Below, in pieces: positions 16,939 through 29,600 of a stretch of DNA of 64,000 nt (position 1 is its first letter; the number at the start of each line of letters is the position of its first letter). Origin of the DNA: Kordia algicida (GTDB lineage: Bacteria > Bacteroidota > Bacteroidia > Flavobacteriales > Flavobacteriaceae); the NCBI RefSeq assembly GCF_051013375.1, contig NZ_CP142125.1; one strand, 5' to 3'. Both the position numbers and the translations under genes were made by a program. The notes below the pieces were generated by a model. It saw nothing but the letters and a program-made list of their open reading frames with translations. It made no database searches and had not been told where the DNA came from.

Positions 16939-19900
16939 ATGAAAAAACTTTTACTATTCATTTTTACAGTATTACCATTAGTACTATTTGCACAAGGCGA
17001 AGCTGCAAACTGGTATTTTGGTCAAAATGCAGGATTACAATTTGATCCCGATACTGGAAATGTAACTGCCGTTACCAATGGAAGTTTAAACACCTTAGAA
17101 GGTTGTGCTTCTATCTCAAACACAGATGGCGATTTATTGTTCTATACAGATGGAATTACAGTTTGGAATAGAAACCACTTAATTATGACCAACGGAACTG
17201 GTTTAAATGGAGACAGTTCAAGTACATCATCAGCGCTAATTGTTCCAAAACCGCAAGACCCAAACATTTACTATATCTTCACAGTTGACGAACCACATCA
17301 CAACGATGGTGGTGTCAATAATGGACTAAATTATACGGTTGTTGATATGACTGATGGAATTGGTTTTGTAGACAATGCGCAAAAAAATGTTCCATTAATT
17401 ACATACGATACAACTGACACGCAAGAAACACGTTTTAAATGTTCTGAAAAAATCTCTGCGGTAAAAAGTGCAGACTGTGAATCTTTTTGGGTTTTAACAC
17501 ATTTTATTGACAATTTCTATGCTTTCAAAATTGATGCTGTAGGTGTTGATACTACGCCTGTAATAAGTAATACGCCTACTGTAGTTCCTATTTCAGGATA
17601 TCGTAGAAATGCACTTGGTTACTTAAAAGCTTCTCCACAAGGAGATAAATTAGCTGCAGCTCATTTAGGATTAACAACTGTTGAAGGTGGAAACGGTCCT
17701 GGAAAAATAATGTTATACGACTTTGACAACAGTACTGGAATTGTAAGCAATGAATTAGAATTGTATGATGGCGATTCACCATATGGTGTCGAATTTTCAC
17801 CAGAAGCAACAAAACTATATGCTACTGTTGGCTTAGGCGATAGCGGTGGCGGAAATAGTTTACTACTACAATACGACTTATTAGCAGCAGATATTCCTGC
17901 TTCACAATTTACCATAAACAACTCATCTGTTTTCTCAGCTGGAGCCGTTCAAGTAGGAATTGACGGAAAAATATACCGTGCACTACTCGATTTTAGTAAC
18001 ACAGCAAACACAGGACGCTTTTTAGGTGTCATTGAAAATCCAGAAGCAGATGGTGCAGCCGTCATTTACAATCAAAATGGAATCTTATTAGACATTACAA
18101 ACACAAACTCTAATCTTTCTAGAATTGGACTTCCGCCGTTTATTCAGTCTTTATTTGCTACACCAATTGATATTATTCGTAACGGAGTTTCTACAACAGA
18201 ATTATCGTTGTGTACAACACAAAATTATACGCTTATGGCGGATGATATTCCTGGCGCAACTTACACATGGACGTTTGAAGGAAATCCACTTGCCGAAACC
18301 AGTTTTCAGCTAAACCTTACCAACGTAACACTAGCAGATGCAGGATTGTATGAAGTACAAATAGAACAAAACAATGGTGAATGCCCATTAATGGGTGAAG
18401 CTACTGTTTCTATATTTACAACACCTACAGCAAATCCTATTGAAGATCAACTTATCTGCGATGACAACAATGACGGTTTCTCTACACTAGATCTAGATGC
18501 AATTACAACACTTGTTTTAGGAACACAAGATGGAATGCAGTTTACAACTACGTATCATTCTAGTCAAGATGATGCTGACATGAACATGAATCCATTAACA
18601 TCACCATACACAAACCAAGTTGCTTACCAATTAGAAACTATTTTTGTTCGTATAGAAAATAACGACAATACAGATTGTTTTGACACAATTACATTTGACT
18701 TTGATGTATTCGATCAACCTACGGCAAATGCTGTTCTAGACTATGAACTTTGTGATGATGACGCAGATGGCGACGACACAAATGGATTCACAACCTTCGA
18801 CCTTTCTACAATTGATGCCGAAGTACTAGGCACTCAAGACATGATGCAATTCAACATTATGTATTACGCCAACGAAATGGATGCTAATGATTCCATGAAT
18901 GTATTATCAACAACGTACACAAACACAACCGCAGGCGGAAATCCTGTCGTAGCACGTATTGAAAATGTTGACAATCCAGCTTGTTACAGTTTGGTAACAT
19001 TTAATGTAGTGGTAAATCCACTTCCTATTATCATGCAACCTGTCGCTTTAAGTCAATGTGATGATGATACAGACGGTTTATCAGATTTTAATCTAACTGA
19101 AGCAAACTCGTTACTTTCCAATGATTCCGATAACGAAACATTCACGTATTACACAAATTTAACGGATGCACAAAATGCAACAAATCCAATAATAAATGAT
19201 ACAGCCTACAATAGTGGAAACGGCGGACAAGTCTTTGCACGAATAGTAACCGTAAACGGATGTTTCCGAACAGGAGAAGTAAACCTAATAGTGGCAGCAA
19301 CTCAAATTCCAAGTACATTTCAATTAGACTACGAAGTCTGTGATGATGACGAAATTGATGGAGACAATACCAACGGAATTGCTACGTTTGACTTTAGTGA
19401 TGCGGATGCACAAATCAACGCACTATTCACAGCTACTGGACAAACACTAACCATAACTTATTACGAAAACTTTGCGGATGCATTAGCGGAAGAAAATGCA
19501 ATTCCAGACATCAGCAACCATAGAAATGATGCTTCTCCAAATGTTCAAAACATTGTTGTTCGTGTAGACAGTGATGCAAACAATGCATGTTTAGGTTTAG
19601 GCGAACACATCACATTAACAGTAAATCCGTTACCAGATCAAAATACAATCACTGATTATGTGGTATGTAGTGATACTGCCAATCAATTCACATTCGATCT
19701 TACTACAAAAGATCCAGAAGTAATCAATGGGCAAGCAAATATTGACGTCACATATCATGAAACTCAGGCGGAAGCAGATGCAAATACAGATGCAATAGCA
19801 AGTCCTTACACTACATTTCCAAGAACAATATATGTTCGTGCAGAAAATACCGTAACAGGTTGTGTAAACACAGCTATGAACTTTGAATTAATCATCGACG

Positions 19901-22900
19901 AAAACCCTACGGCAAACATGCCAACAGATTTAATTGTTTGTGATGAAACACCATTTGATGGCACTACCTCAGTCGATCTAAATATAAAGTCGGCTGAAAT
20001 AATTGGCTCACAAACTGATGTCGCTGTTCAATATTATATCAGTCAAGCTGATGCGAATAGCAATACAAACCCACTTGCCAGTCCATACACAAACACTAGC
20101 AATCCACAAACGATATTTGTTCGTGTAGAAAATGGTACGACAGGTTGTTTCAGCACAACAAGTTTCAATATTGATGTAAATGAAGCGCCTGTAGCAAACA
20201 CGCCTACACCACTCGAATACTGTGACACGGACAACGACGGTTTTGGAATCTTCGACATTAGAAGCACAGAAAACGAAATCACAGGCGGATTATTACCAGG
20301 ACAAGTCACAGTCACTTACCACGAAACACCAGAAGATGCTGATAACAATGTAAACAGTTTGCCAGATACCTATACCAACATCAATGCTTACAATCAAACG
20401 ATTTACGTACGTGTTGAAAATGTACTGACAGGTTGTTACAATGTGGTTTCTTTAGACCTGATCGTATACGATTCTCCAGAGATTGCTGCGCTAGATACCA
20501 CCAGCTTATCAGAATGTGATGATGTGAGCGCCGATCAAATCGCCCAATTTGATTTGACAGAAGCTGAGGCTGATTTACTCAACGGAGAAGATCCACTCAC
20601 ACACACCGTTCGTTACTACAACACACAGGCAAATGCTACGGCAGGAACTACCACAGGAGAAATCAACAATGTCAATGCTTACAGTAACATTCCACCGAGT
20701 CCACAAGTAATTTGGGTACGTGTAGAAGATCAAAACACAGGCTGTGCTAGCATTACGAATCTTACGCTGATCGTAGATGAGCTTCCTGTACTTACACAAT
20801 TACCAGGTTTGGAAACCTGTGATGCAGTCACGCTCAATGACGGAATTGAAGTCTTTGATCTGACATCTTTAGCAGAAGACTTACTAAACAGTGTTCCTGG
20901 AATCAATTTGCAATACTTTGCTAGTCAAACGGACTTAGACAATAATACGCCCATAGCTGATCCTATGGCATATAGCAATGCAGAGGTTGGCGTACAGACC
21001 ATCTTTGTCTTAGCTACCAATGATACTACAGGTTGTCAAAACACCATTACCTTTGACATCAGAGTGAATCCATTGCCAAGTCCAACGCTAGATCCAAACG
21101 GAATGCTTAGCTCAGATACCTGTGATGATGACAACGATGGTTTTGTCGCTTTTAACTTAGATGCACTGACCAATGACATTATCAACAATGAACCAGATGT
21201 CGTGTATAGTTTCCATGAAACACAGGCAGATGCGAACAACAACCTAAATGCACTGCCTAGTCCATACACCAACATTGTAATGGATAGTCAAACCATCTAT
21301 GTCTTGGCAACCAATACGGTAACAGGCTGTTTTACCGTAACGCCGCTTATGCTGAATGTCATCTCTATTCCTGAAATTCCAATCAATCTCACCGACTTGG
21401 AAGAATGTGATGAAGAACCATCAGATGGTTTTGCTATGTTTGATCTCTCTGAGACACAAACAGAAATCTATGGCAGTCAAACACCAAGTGACTTTACCCT
21501 GACTTATCATGAGAGTGAACAAGATGCTATCGATGATGTATCACCAATAGTCAATGTGACCGATTATATCAACACAACCATCAATCAACAAACCATTTGG
21601 GTGCGATTAGAAGACAACACTACCGAATGTTATGCCATTGAAAGCTTTGATATTATCGTGGTAGCACCACCAGTACTTGTACAACCTACAGCATTCTCCC
21701 TCTGTGATGATGCAGAAAGTGGTGATGAGAGTGATGAGATCAGCAGTTTTGATTTGACCGACAAATACATTGAGATCACAGGTGGCGATACGAGTTTAAC
21801 CCTGACTTATTATGCAAGTCAAACTGACTTAGACAACGATACGCCTATAGCTGATCCAACAGCCTACCAAAACATCAGCAATCCGCAGGTACTCTACATC
21901 CGAGCAAGCAATGCGGCAGGCTGTACGACTGACATTACCATGACCTTAAGAGTACTTCCAATTCCAACGCCAAACACATCTCCTGATGTCTTAGAAGCAT
22001 GTGATGACAACAGCGATGGAGATGCCACCAATGGAATGCTCGTCTTTGATCTGACACAATCAGAGGCAGAAATTGTAAACAATGAAAGCAATGTTACGGT
22101 AAGCTATCATACCACACAAGAAGATGCTGATGGAGACATTAACCCGATAGCTGATCCAACCATGCATACGGTTGACATGGCAAATGCAAACATGAACGGA
22201 CAAGTAATTATTTATGTACGTGTAGAGAGCGACATTCAAATAGACAGCAACATGCTTCCATGTTACAAAGTAGTCGAATTACCTGTAGTGGTACACCCAT
22301 TACCTGAACTTACAGACATTGCCTTTAGCTATGTATTCTGTGAATATGACAATGATGATGTAGGACAATTTGATTGGGATGTGGTGACAAGTTCCTTAGA
22401 CTTACTCACAGCGCCACAAATGGTAGCAGACTTTACCGTTACCTATCATCCAACAGTAGCAGATGCCTTAGCAAACACCAATGCACTTGCTAACGGGTTT
22501 GAAAACACGAGTGATCCACAAACGGTATTTATCCGTGTGGAGAACAATGTCACAGGTTGTGTAAATACCAACAACATTGCTAGTTTAGAACTGAGTGTAG
22601 AGCCAACACCAACGGCAACAGCGCCAGACACCTATGAACTATGCGCAGCGGATGAAGCAGCTCAAGACACGGCAGTATTTGATCTAACGAGCTTGGATGC
22701 GGAGATCATAAATGGACAAACAGACATGGCGGTATCCTACTATGAAACGGCTACAGATGCTGATATGGATAGCAACGCGATCACAAATACGACAAGTTAT
22801 ACCAACACTTCCAATCCGCAGACGCTTTACGCGAGAGTGAGACAAACCATTACAGGTTGTCTATCAGATCCAGTTGTAGTGAACTTACAGGTAAATCCAT

Positions 22901-23643
22901 TACCGGTATTTACCTTACCGGAAGATGATATCTTATGTGTGGATGCAGAGACAGGCTTGGCATTAGAGACCAGAACCATAGGCGTAGACTTTGGAGCAGG
23001 CTACACTTACTCGTGGACCACACCAAATGGAACAGCAACAACAGCGACTGTAGAGGTAACTACTGCAGGAACCTACAGTGTGACCGTGATTGATGCTAAC
23101 AATGAAACCAACTGTAGCTACAGTGATAGTGTGACGTATGAAGCCTCATCAGCACCAAGTTTGTTAGATATCCAGATTACTACACCAGCCTTTGCAGATA
23201 CGCACAATGTGATTGCAACGGCATCAGGCGGATCAGGTGTGTATGAATACCAACTAGATGATGGAGAGTGGCAAGAATCAGGAGAGTTCTTAGACTTACA
23301 ACCAGGCGAACACACGGTAACAGTAAGAGACAACAACGGTTGTGGCGAGCTGGTAAGAACCTTTGAACTGATTGATTACATGAAATTCTTTACACCAAAC
23401 GGAGATGAATACCATCCGACGTGGAACATCATCGGATTGAGAAATCAGCCAGGAGCAAAGATTTATATCTTTGACAGATATGGAAAACTCTTAAAACAGA
23501 TCAGTCCGGCAGGGCAAGGTTGGGACGGAACCTTCAACGGAGTACCAATGCCATCCAATGATTACTGGTTTAGAGTGGAATACGTAGATCCATTTGACGG
23601 TTCTCCAAAAGAATTTATCAATCATTTTACTTTAAAGAGATAA
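16939..23643 (+). CDS. Giant secreted T9SS type B protein: propeller-like head and 15 repeat modules
   Basis: 2234 residues from ATG 16939, which opens a clear signal peptide (KKLLLFIFTVLPLVLFAQ). Residues about 20-415 look like a beta-propeller head (WYFGQNAGLQFD, LLFYTDGITVWNR). An Ig-like domain follows at about 420-490 (ADAGLYEVQIEQNNGECP), then 15 modules of 90-110 residues at about 494-1985, each with an early CDDxxDG loop, a YHxSQxDAD strand, YTNTSNPQTIFVRVEN and a late TGC. Two further Ig-like domains lead to the type B sorting domain (FFTPNGDEYHPTWNI to NHFTLKR), which sends the protein through T9SS to the surface or medium. Residues from about 1126 on are almost identical to the next protein. 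Probable adhesin or stalk; function not proven. Confidence 0.88.
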   Translation: MKKLLLFIFTVLPLVLFAQGEAANWYFGQNAGLQFDPDTGNVTAVTNGSLNTLEGCASISNTDGDLLFYTDGITVWNRNHLIMTNGTGLNGDSSSTSSALIVPKPQDPNIYYIFTVDEPHHNDGGVNNGLNYTVVDMTDGIGFVDNAQKNVPLITYDTTDTQETRFKCSEKISAVKSADCESFWVLTHFIDNFYAFKIDAVGVDTTPVISNTPTVVPISGYRRNALGYLKASPQGDKLAAAHLGLTTVEGGNGPGKIMLYDFDNSTGIVSNELELYDGDSPYGVEFSPEATKLYATVGLGDSGGGNSLLLQYDLLAADIPASQFTINNSSVFSAGAVQVGIDGKIYRALLDFSNTANTGRFLGVIENPEADGAAVIYNQNGILLDITNTNSNLSRIGLPPFIQSLFATPIDIIRNGVSTTELSLCTTQNYTLMADDIPGATYTWTFEGNPLAETSFQLNLTNVTLADAGLYEVQIEQNNGECPLMGEATVSIFTTPTANPIEDQLICDDNNDGFSTLDLDAITTLVLGTQDGMQFTTTYHSSQDDADMNMNPLTSPYTNQVAYQLETIFVRIENNDNTDCFDTITFDFDVFDQPTANAVLDYELCDDDADGDDTNGFTTFDLSTIDAEVLGTQDMMQFNIMYYANEMDANDSMNVLSTTYTNTTAGGNPVVARIENVDNPACYSLVTFNVVVNPLPIIMQPVALSQCDDDTDGLSDFNLTEANSLLSNDSDNETFTYYTNLTDAQNATNPIINDTAYNSGNGGQVFARIVTVNGCFRTGEVNLIVAATQIPSTFQLDYEVCDDDEIDGDNTNGIATFDFSDADAQINALFTATGQTLTITYYENFADALAEENAIPDISNHRNDASPNVQNIVVRVDSDANNACLGLGEHITLTVNPLPDQNTITDYVVCSDTANQFTFDLTTKDPEVINGQANIDVTYHETQAEADANTDAIASPYTTFPRTIYVRAENTVTGCVNTAMNFELIIDENPTANMPTDLIVCDETPFDGTTSVDLNIKSAEIIGSQTDVAVQYYISQADANSNTNPLASPYTNTSNPQTIFVRVENGTTGCFSTTSFNIDVNEAPVANTPTPLEYCDTDNDGFGIFDIRSTENEITGGLLPGQVTVTYHETPEDADNNVNSLPDTYTNINAYNQTIYVRVENVLTGCYNVVSLDLIVYDSPEIAALDTTSLSECDDVSADQIAQFDLTEAEADLLNGEDPLTHTVRYYNTQANATAGTTTGEINNVNAYSNIPPSPQVIWVRVEDQNTGCASITNLTLIVDELPVLTQLPGLETCDAVTLNDGIEVFDLTSLAEDLLNSVPGINLQYFASQTDLDNNTPIADPMAYSNAEVGVQTIFVLATNDTTGCQNTITFDIRVNPLPSPTLDPNGMLSSDTCDDDNDGFVAFNLDALTNDIINNEPDVVYSFHETQADANNNLNALPSPYTNIVMDSQTIYVLATNTVTGCFTVTPLMLNVISIPEIPINLTDLEECDEEPSDGFAMFDLSETQTEIYGSQTPSDFTLTYHESEQDAIDDVSPIVNVTDYINTTINQQTIWVRLEDNTTECYAIESFDIIVVAPPVLVQPTAFSLCDDAESGDESDEISSFDLTDKYIEITGGDTSLTLTYYASQTDLDNDTPIADPTAYQNISNPQVLYIRASNAAGCTTDITMTLRVLPIPTPNTSPDVLEACDDNSDGDATNGMLVFDLTQSEAEIVNNESNVTVSYHTTQEDADGDINPIADPTMHTVDMANANMNGQVIIYVRVESDIQIDSNMLPCYKVVELPVVVHPLPELTDIAFSYVFCEYDNDDVGQFDWDVVTSSLDLLTAPQMVADFTVTYHPTVADALANTNALANGFENTSDPQTVFIRVENNVTGCVNTNNIASLELSVEPTPTATAPDTYELCAADEAAQDTAVFDLTSLDAEIINGQTDMAVSYYETATDADMDSNAITNTTSYTNTSNPQTLYARVRQTITGCLSDPVVVNLQVNPLPVFTLPEDDILCVDAETGLALETRTIGVDFGAGYTYSWTTPNGTATTATVEVTTAGTYSVTVIDANNETNCSYSDSVTYEASSAPSLLDIQITTPAFADTHNVIATASGGSGVYEYQLDDGEWQESGEFLDLQPGEHTVTVRDNNGCGELVRTFELIDYMKFFTPNGDEYHPTWNIIGLRNQPGAKIYIFDRYGKLLKQISPAGQGWDGTFNGVPMPSNDYWFRVEYVDPFDGSPKEFINHFTLKR
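18420..22895 (+). repeat. Fifteen tandem two-cysteine modules in the first giant protein
   Basis: Modules are diverged in the proximal half (1-6) and shared with the next gene in the distal half (7-15). Each unit is 270-330 bp and carries one cysteine at the acidic loop and one near the last strand, suggesting one disulfide per module. Loop variants include DNNDGF, DDADGDDTNGF and DTDNDGF. Confidence 0.85.
20317..23643 (+). repeat. Large direct repeat, copy 1 (3.3 kb, in CDS)
   Basis: Aligns without any net gap (constant offset 6450 bp) to 26767-30093. The encoded 1108 residues differ at 13 positions by my count. Similarity stops right after the stop codon on one side and fades within one module on the other. 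Confidence 0.92.
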
Positions 23644-23676
23644 TTCATCATATTTGTCTTATATAATTGTAGGACA

Positions 23677-26600
23677 ATGATTTTAATAAAACATATAAAC
23701 AGGATAAAGGGTATTTTAACAATATTCTTTATCCTGTTTTTCATTCAAGCAAATGCACAATTAATGCCTTCGTTAATTGGAGACGCAACAGATATTGGCG
23801 GAGATTGCTTTGAAATCACCCAAAACGTAAACAATCAATCTGGAGCTATTTGGTCAGGAACAGCAATCGACATGACAGAAGACTTTGTCGTAGAATTCAG
23901 AGGTTTTTTTGGTACAAATGATGCTAACGGTGCAGACGGAATCACCTTCATTTTAAAAAATACAGAAACTCCTGAAATTGGTAATTCAGGAGGAGGAATG
24001 GGATACGAAGGTATCAACAATTCACTAGCCGTTGAATTTGATACTTGGCAGAACAATGACTTAGGAGATCCTTTTTTCGATCATCTTGCCATTGTCAGTC
24101 AAGGAAATAACAACCATAATGGCGCTGCAAATTTAGCCGGACCTGTACAAGCTTCACCAACATCAACAAATATTGAAAACGGTGTTGAACATATCATTCG
24201 AATCGAATGGACAGCAACAACAACTACACTAGATGTGTATTTTGACTGTTCCCTGAGACTCTCCTATACAGGTGATGTTGTAAACAATCTTTTTGGAGGT
24301 GTTTCACAAGCATATTTTGGTTTCACAGGCTCTACAGGAGGAGCAACTAACTTGCAACGTGTATGTTTTGACTACGTATCATTTGCAAATTCTTTAGCTT
24401 TTGCCGATGAAGTAATCTGTGAGGGCCAATCTTTAGCATCAGTAGATGCAACAGTAACAGGCGCTACATCATACACATGGTCACCAACAACGGGTGTGAG
24501 TGATCCTAACATTCCAAATCCAGTATTCACGCCAACAATGACAACAACTTATACCGTTGATATTTCCAACAGTTGCGCTGATATCATTCAAGAAAGTTTT
24601 ACAATCACTGTAGAACCTGCTCCAACCGCAAACCCTGTAGCAGACATAATTGTTTGTGATGACCTTACCAATGATGGAGTTGAGGAATTTAACTTTACCA
24701 CGCTAGATGCTACAATTCTCGGCACTCAAGATCCTTCAATGTTTACAGTTACATATCACCTAAGTCAGGCAGATGCTGATACAAATATGAATGCGTTGAC
24801 ATTTCCGTACACAAATACAAGTCAATGTGAACAAATTTTTGTTAGAGTAGAAAATAACGCAAACACTAATTGTTTTGGGACAACAAACTTTGAAATATGT
24901 GTAGATGTGCAACCTGTAGCGAATCAGCCAGACGACATGAATGCATGTGATTTAAATGCTGATGGTTCAGAAGTATATGATTTTACTACACAAATTGCTG
25001 ACATTCTTGGAACACAAAACACAGCAGACGTAAACATTACATTTCATGCGAGTTCTGTAGATGCGAGCAACGATGCAAACCCACTATCAACCTCATACAC
25101 AGGAACTGACGGAGAAATTATATTTGTAAGGGTAGAAAGTACAGAACCTGGAAACGATTGTTTTGCAACAACATCATTCCAACTATTCTTGGCAGCTTCT
25201 CCAATAGCAAATCCAGTAGCCGATATTACGGTCTGTGATGATGATTCAAATGATGGCGTAGAAGAATTTGACTTTACGACACTAGATGCAACAGTACTAG
25301 GAACGCAAAACGCAGCAACACACACAGTAAGCTATCATTTAAGTCAAATAGATGCTGATAGTGATACAAATGCACTGACCTTTCCATACACGAACACAAA
25401 TCAATGTGAGCAAATATTTGTCCGCATAGAAAATAATGCAAACGCAGTATGTTTTGACACTACAAGTTTTGAAATTTGTGTAAACAATCAACCAATTGCA
25501 AATCAGCCAAACGATATGGTTGTCTGTGATGTAAATGGAGACGGAACAGAAACTTTCGATTTTACAATGCAAGAAACAGATATACTTGGTGCTCAAAATG
25601 CTGCTGATGTAAACATAACATATTACGCAAATGCTACTGATGCAACCAATAACATAAATCCATTGCCAACAACATATTCAGGAAGTGACGGAGAAACTAT
25701 TACTGTAAGAGTAGAAAGTACTGAGTCTGGAAATAACTGTTTTGCACTAACTTCTTTTAATTTAATCCTGAATGAAATCCCTACAGCAAATCCTGTGGCA
25801 GATATCGCCGTGTGTGACGATAACTCAAATGATGGTTTTGAAGAATTTGATTTTACAACATTAGATGCTTTTGTTTTAGGTACTCAAGATGGTTCAATGT
25901 TTACGATAACCTATCACTTAAGTCAAACAGACGCAAATGATAATATAAACGCAATAACCTCTCCATTCACAAATACGTCAGACTGTCAACAAATATATGC
26001 ACGTATTGAAAATAACATGAATACAAATTGTTTTGATACCACTAATTTCGAAATCTGCGTATACGAACAACCAATAGCGAATCAGCCAGAAAACATGATT
26101 GCTTGTGATGCTGACAATAATGGTGTCGAAGATTATGATTTTACCACACAAGAACCCGCAATTCTAGGAACACAAAATGCAGCCGATTTCAATATCTCTT
26201 TTCATGCAAATCAAACAGACGCTGATGATGATATGAATCCGCTACCAACTCCATATACAGGTACAAATGGGGAAATAATTTTTGTTAGAATAGAAAGTAC
26301 ACAACCCGAAAACAATTGCCATGCAACGACAAGTTTTGAAATTCTCTTTGAAGCGCTTCCTACGGCAAATATGCCTACAGATTTAATTGTTTGCGATGAT
26401 GAAACTGCGGATGGTTTTACGGAAATCAACTTAAATGTAAAGAATGACGAAATTTCAGGAGGAATTTCTGGATTATCTGTGAGATACTATCTAACACAAA
26501 TGGATGCTGATAACGATACAAATGCATTGGCAATTCCATACACAAATATCAGCAACCCACAAACGGTTTTTGTAAGGGTTGAAACTGCTAACTCTGGCTG

Positions 26601-29600
26601 CTATGTAACAACAACACTAACGCTTTCGGTTGAAGATGCACCGCAAGTATTTCCTGCAACATCTTTAGAATACTGCGACACAGATAACGACGGTTTTGGA
26701 ATTTTTGACATTAGAAGCACAGAAGATCAAATTACCGGAGGAGTACAAACGAATGTTGTTGTCACCTACCACGAAACACCAGAAGATGCTGATAACAATG
26801 TAAACAGTTTGCCAGATACCTATACCAACATCAATGCTTACAATCAAACGATTTACGTACGTGTTGAAAATGTGCTGACAGGTTGTTACAATGTGGTTTC
26901 TTTAGATCTAATCGTATACGATTCTCCAGAGATTGCTGCGCTAGATGCCACGAGCTTATCAGAATGTGATGATGCAAGCGCGGATCAAATCGCACAGTTT
27001 GATTTGACAGAAGCTGAGGCTGATTTACTCAACGGAGAAGATCCACTCACACACACCGTTCGTTACTACAACACACAGGCAAATGCTACGGCAGGAACCA
27101 CCACAGGAGAAATCAACAATGTCAATGCCTACAGCAACATTCCACCGAGTCCACAAGTGATTTGGGTGCGTGTAGAAGATCAAAACACAGGCTGTGCTAG
27201 CATTACGAATCTTACGCTGATCGTAGATGAGCTTCCCGTACTTACACAATTACTAGGTTTGGAAACCTGTGATGCAGTCACGCTCAATGACGGAATTGAA
27301 GTCTTTGATCTGACATCTTTAGCAGAAGACTTACTAAACAGTGTTCCTGGAATCAGTTTGCAATACTTTGCTAGTCAAACGGACTTAGACAATAATACGC
27401 CCATAGCTGATCCTATGGCATATAGCAATGCAGAGATTGGCGTACAAACCATCTTTGTCTTAGCTACCAATAATACTACAGGTTGTCAAAACACCATTAC
27501 CTTTGACATCAGAGTGAATCCATTGCCAAGTCCAACGCTAGATCCAAACGGAATGCTTAGCTCAGATACCTGTGATGATGACAACGATGGTTTTGTCGCT
27601 TTTAACTTAGATGCACTGACCAATGACATTATCAACAATGAACCAGATGTCGTGTATAGTTTCCATGAAACACAAGCGGATGCGAACAACAACCTAAATG
27701 CGTTGCCTAGTCCATACACCAACATTGTAATGGATAGTCAGACCATCTATGTCTTGGCAACCAATACGGTAACAGGTTGTTTTACCGTAACACCGCTTAT
27801 GCTGAATGTCATCTCTATTCCTGAAATTCCAATCAATCTCACCGACTTGGAAGAATGTGATGAAGAACCATCAGACGGTTTTGCTATGTTTGATCTATCT
27901 GAGACACAAACAGAAATCTACGGGAGTCAAACACCAAGTGACTTTACCCTGACCTATCATGAGAGCGAACAAGATGCAATCGATGATATATCTCCAATAG
28001 TGAATGTGACTGATTATATCAACACCACCATCAATCAACAAACCATTTGGGTGCGATTAGAAGACAACACTACCGAATGTTATGCCATTGAAAGCTTTGA
28101 TATTATTGTAGTAGCGCCACCAGTACTTGTACAACCTACAGCATTCTCTCTCTGTGATGATGCAGAAAGTGGTGATGAGAGTGATGAGATCAGTAGTTTT
28201 GATTTGACCGACAAATACATTGAGATCACAGGTGGAGATACGAGTTTAACCCTGACCTATTATGCAAGTCAAACTGACTTAGACAACGATACGCCTATAG
28301 CTGATCCAACAGCCTACCAAAACATCAGCAATCCGCAGGTACTCTACATCCGAGCAAGCAATGCGGCAGGATGTACGACTGACATTACCATGACCTTAAG
28401 AGTACTTCCAATTCCAACGCCAAACACATCTCCTGATGTCTTAGAAGCATGTGATGACAACAGCGATGGAGATGCCACCAATGGAATGCTCATCTTTGAT
28501 CTGACCCAATCAGAGGCAGAGATTGTAAACAATGAAAGCAATGTTACGGTAAGCTATCATACCACACAAGAAGATGCTGATGGAGACATTAACCCAATAG
28601 CTGATCCAACCATGCACACGGTTGATATGGCAGATGCCAATATGAACGGACAAGTAATCATCTATGTACGTGTAGAGAGTGACATTCAAATAGATAGCAA
28701 CATGCTTCCATGTTACAAAGTAGTTGAACTACCTGTAGTGGTACATCCACTTCCTGAGCTTACAGACATCGCCTTTAACTATGTATTCTGTGAATATGAC
28801 AATGATGATGTAGGACAATTTGATTGGGATGTGGTGACAAGTTCCTTAGACTTACTCACAGCGCCACAAATGGTAGCAGACTTTACCGTTACCTATCATC
28901 CAACAGTAGCAGATGCCTTAGCAAACACCAATGCACTTGCCAATGGGTTTGAAAACACGAGTGATCCACAAACGGTATTTATCCGTGTGGAGAACAATGC
29001 CACAGGTTGTGTAAATACCAACAACATTGCTAGTTTAGAACTGAGTGTAGAGCCAATACCAACGGCAACAGCGCCAGACACCTATGAACTATGCGCAGCG
29101 GATGAAGCAGCTCAAGACACGGCAGTATTTGACCTAACGAGCTTGGATGCGGAGATCATAAATGGACAAACAGACATGGCAGTATCCTACTATGAAACAG
29201 CTACAGATGCTGATATGGATAGCAACGCGATCACAAATACGACAAATTATACCAATACTTCCAATCCGCAGACGCTTTACGCGAGAGTGAGACAAACCAT
29301 TACAGGTTGTCTATCAGATCCAGTTGTAGTGAACTTGCAGGTAAATCCATTACCGGTATTTACCTTACCGGAAGATGATATCTTATGTGTGGATGCAGAG
29401 ACAGGCTTGGCATTAGAGACCAGAACCATTGGCGTAGACTTTGGAGCAGGCTACACTTACTCATGGACTACACCAAATGGAACAGCAACGACAGCGACAG
29501 TGGAAGTAACTACCGCAGGAACCTACAGTGTGACCGTGATTGATGCCAACAATGAAACCAACTGTAGCTACAGTGATAGTGTGACGTATGAAGCCTCATC

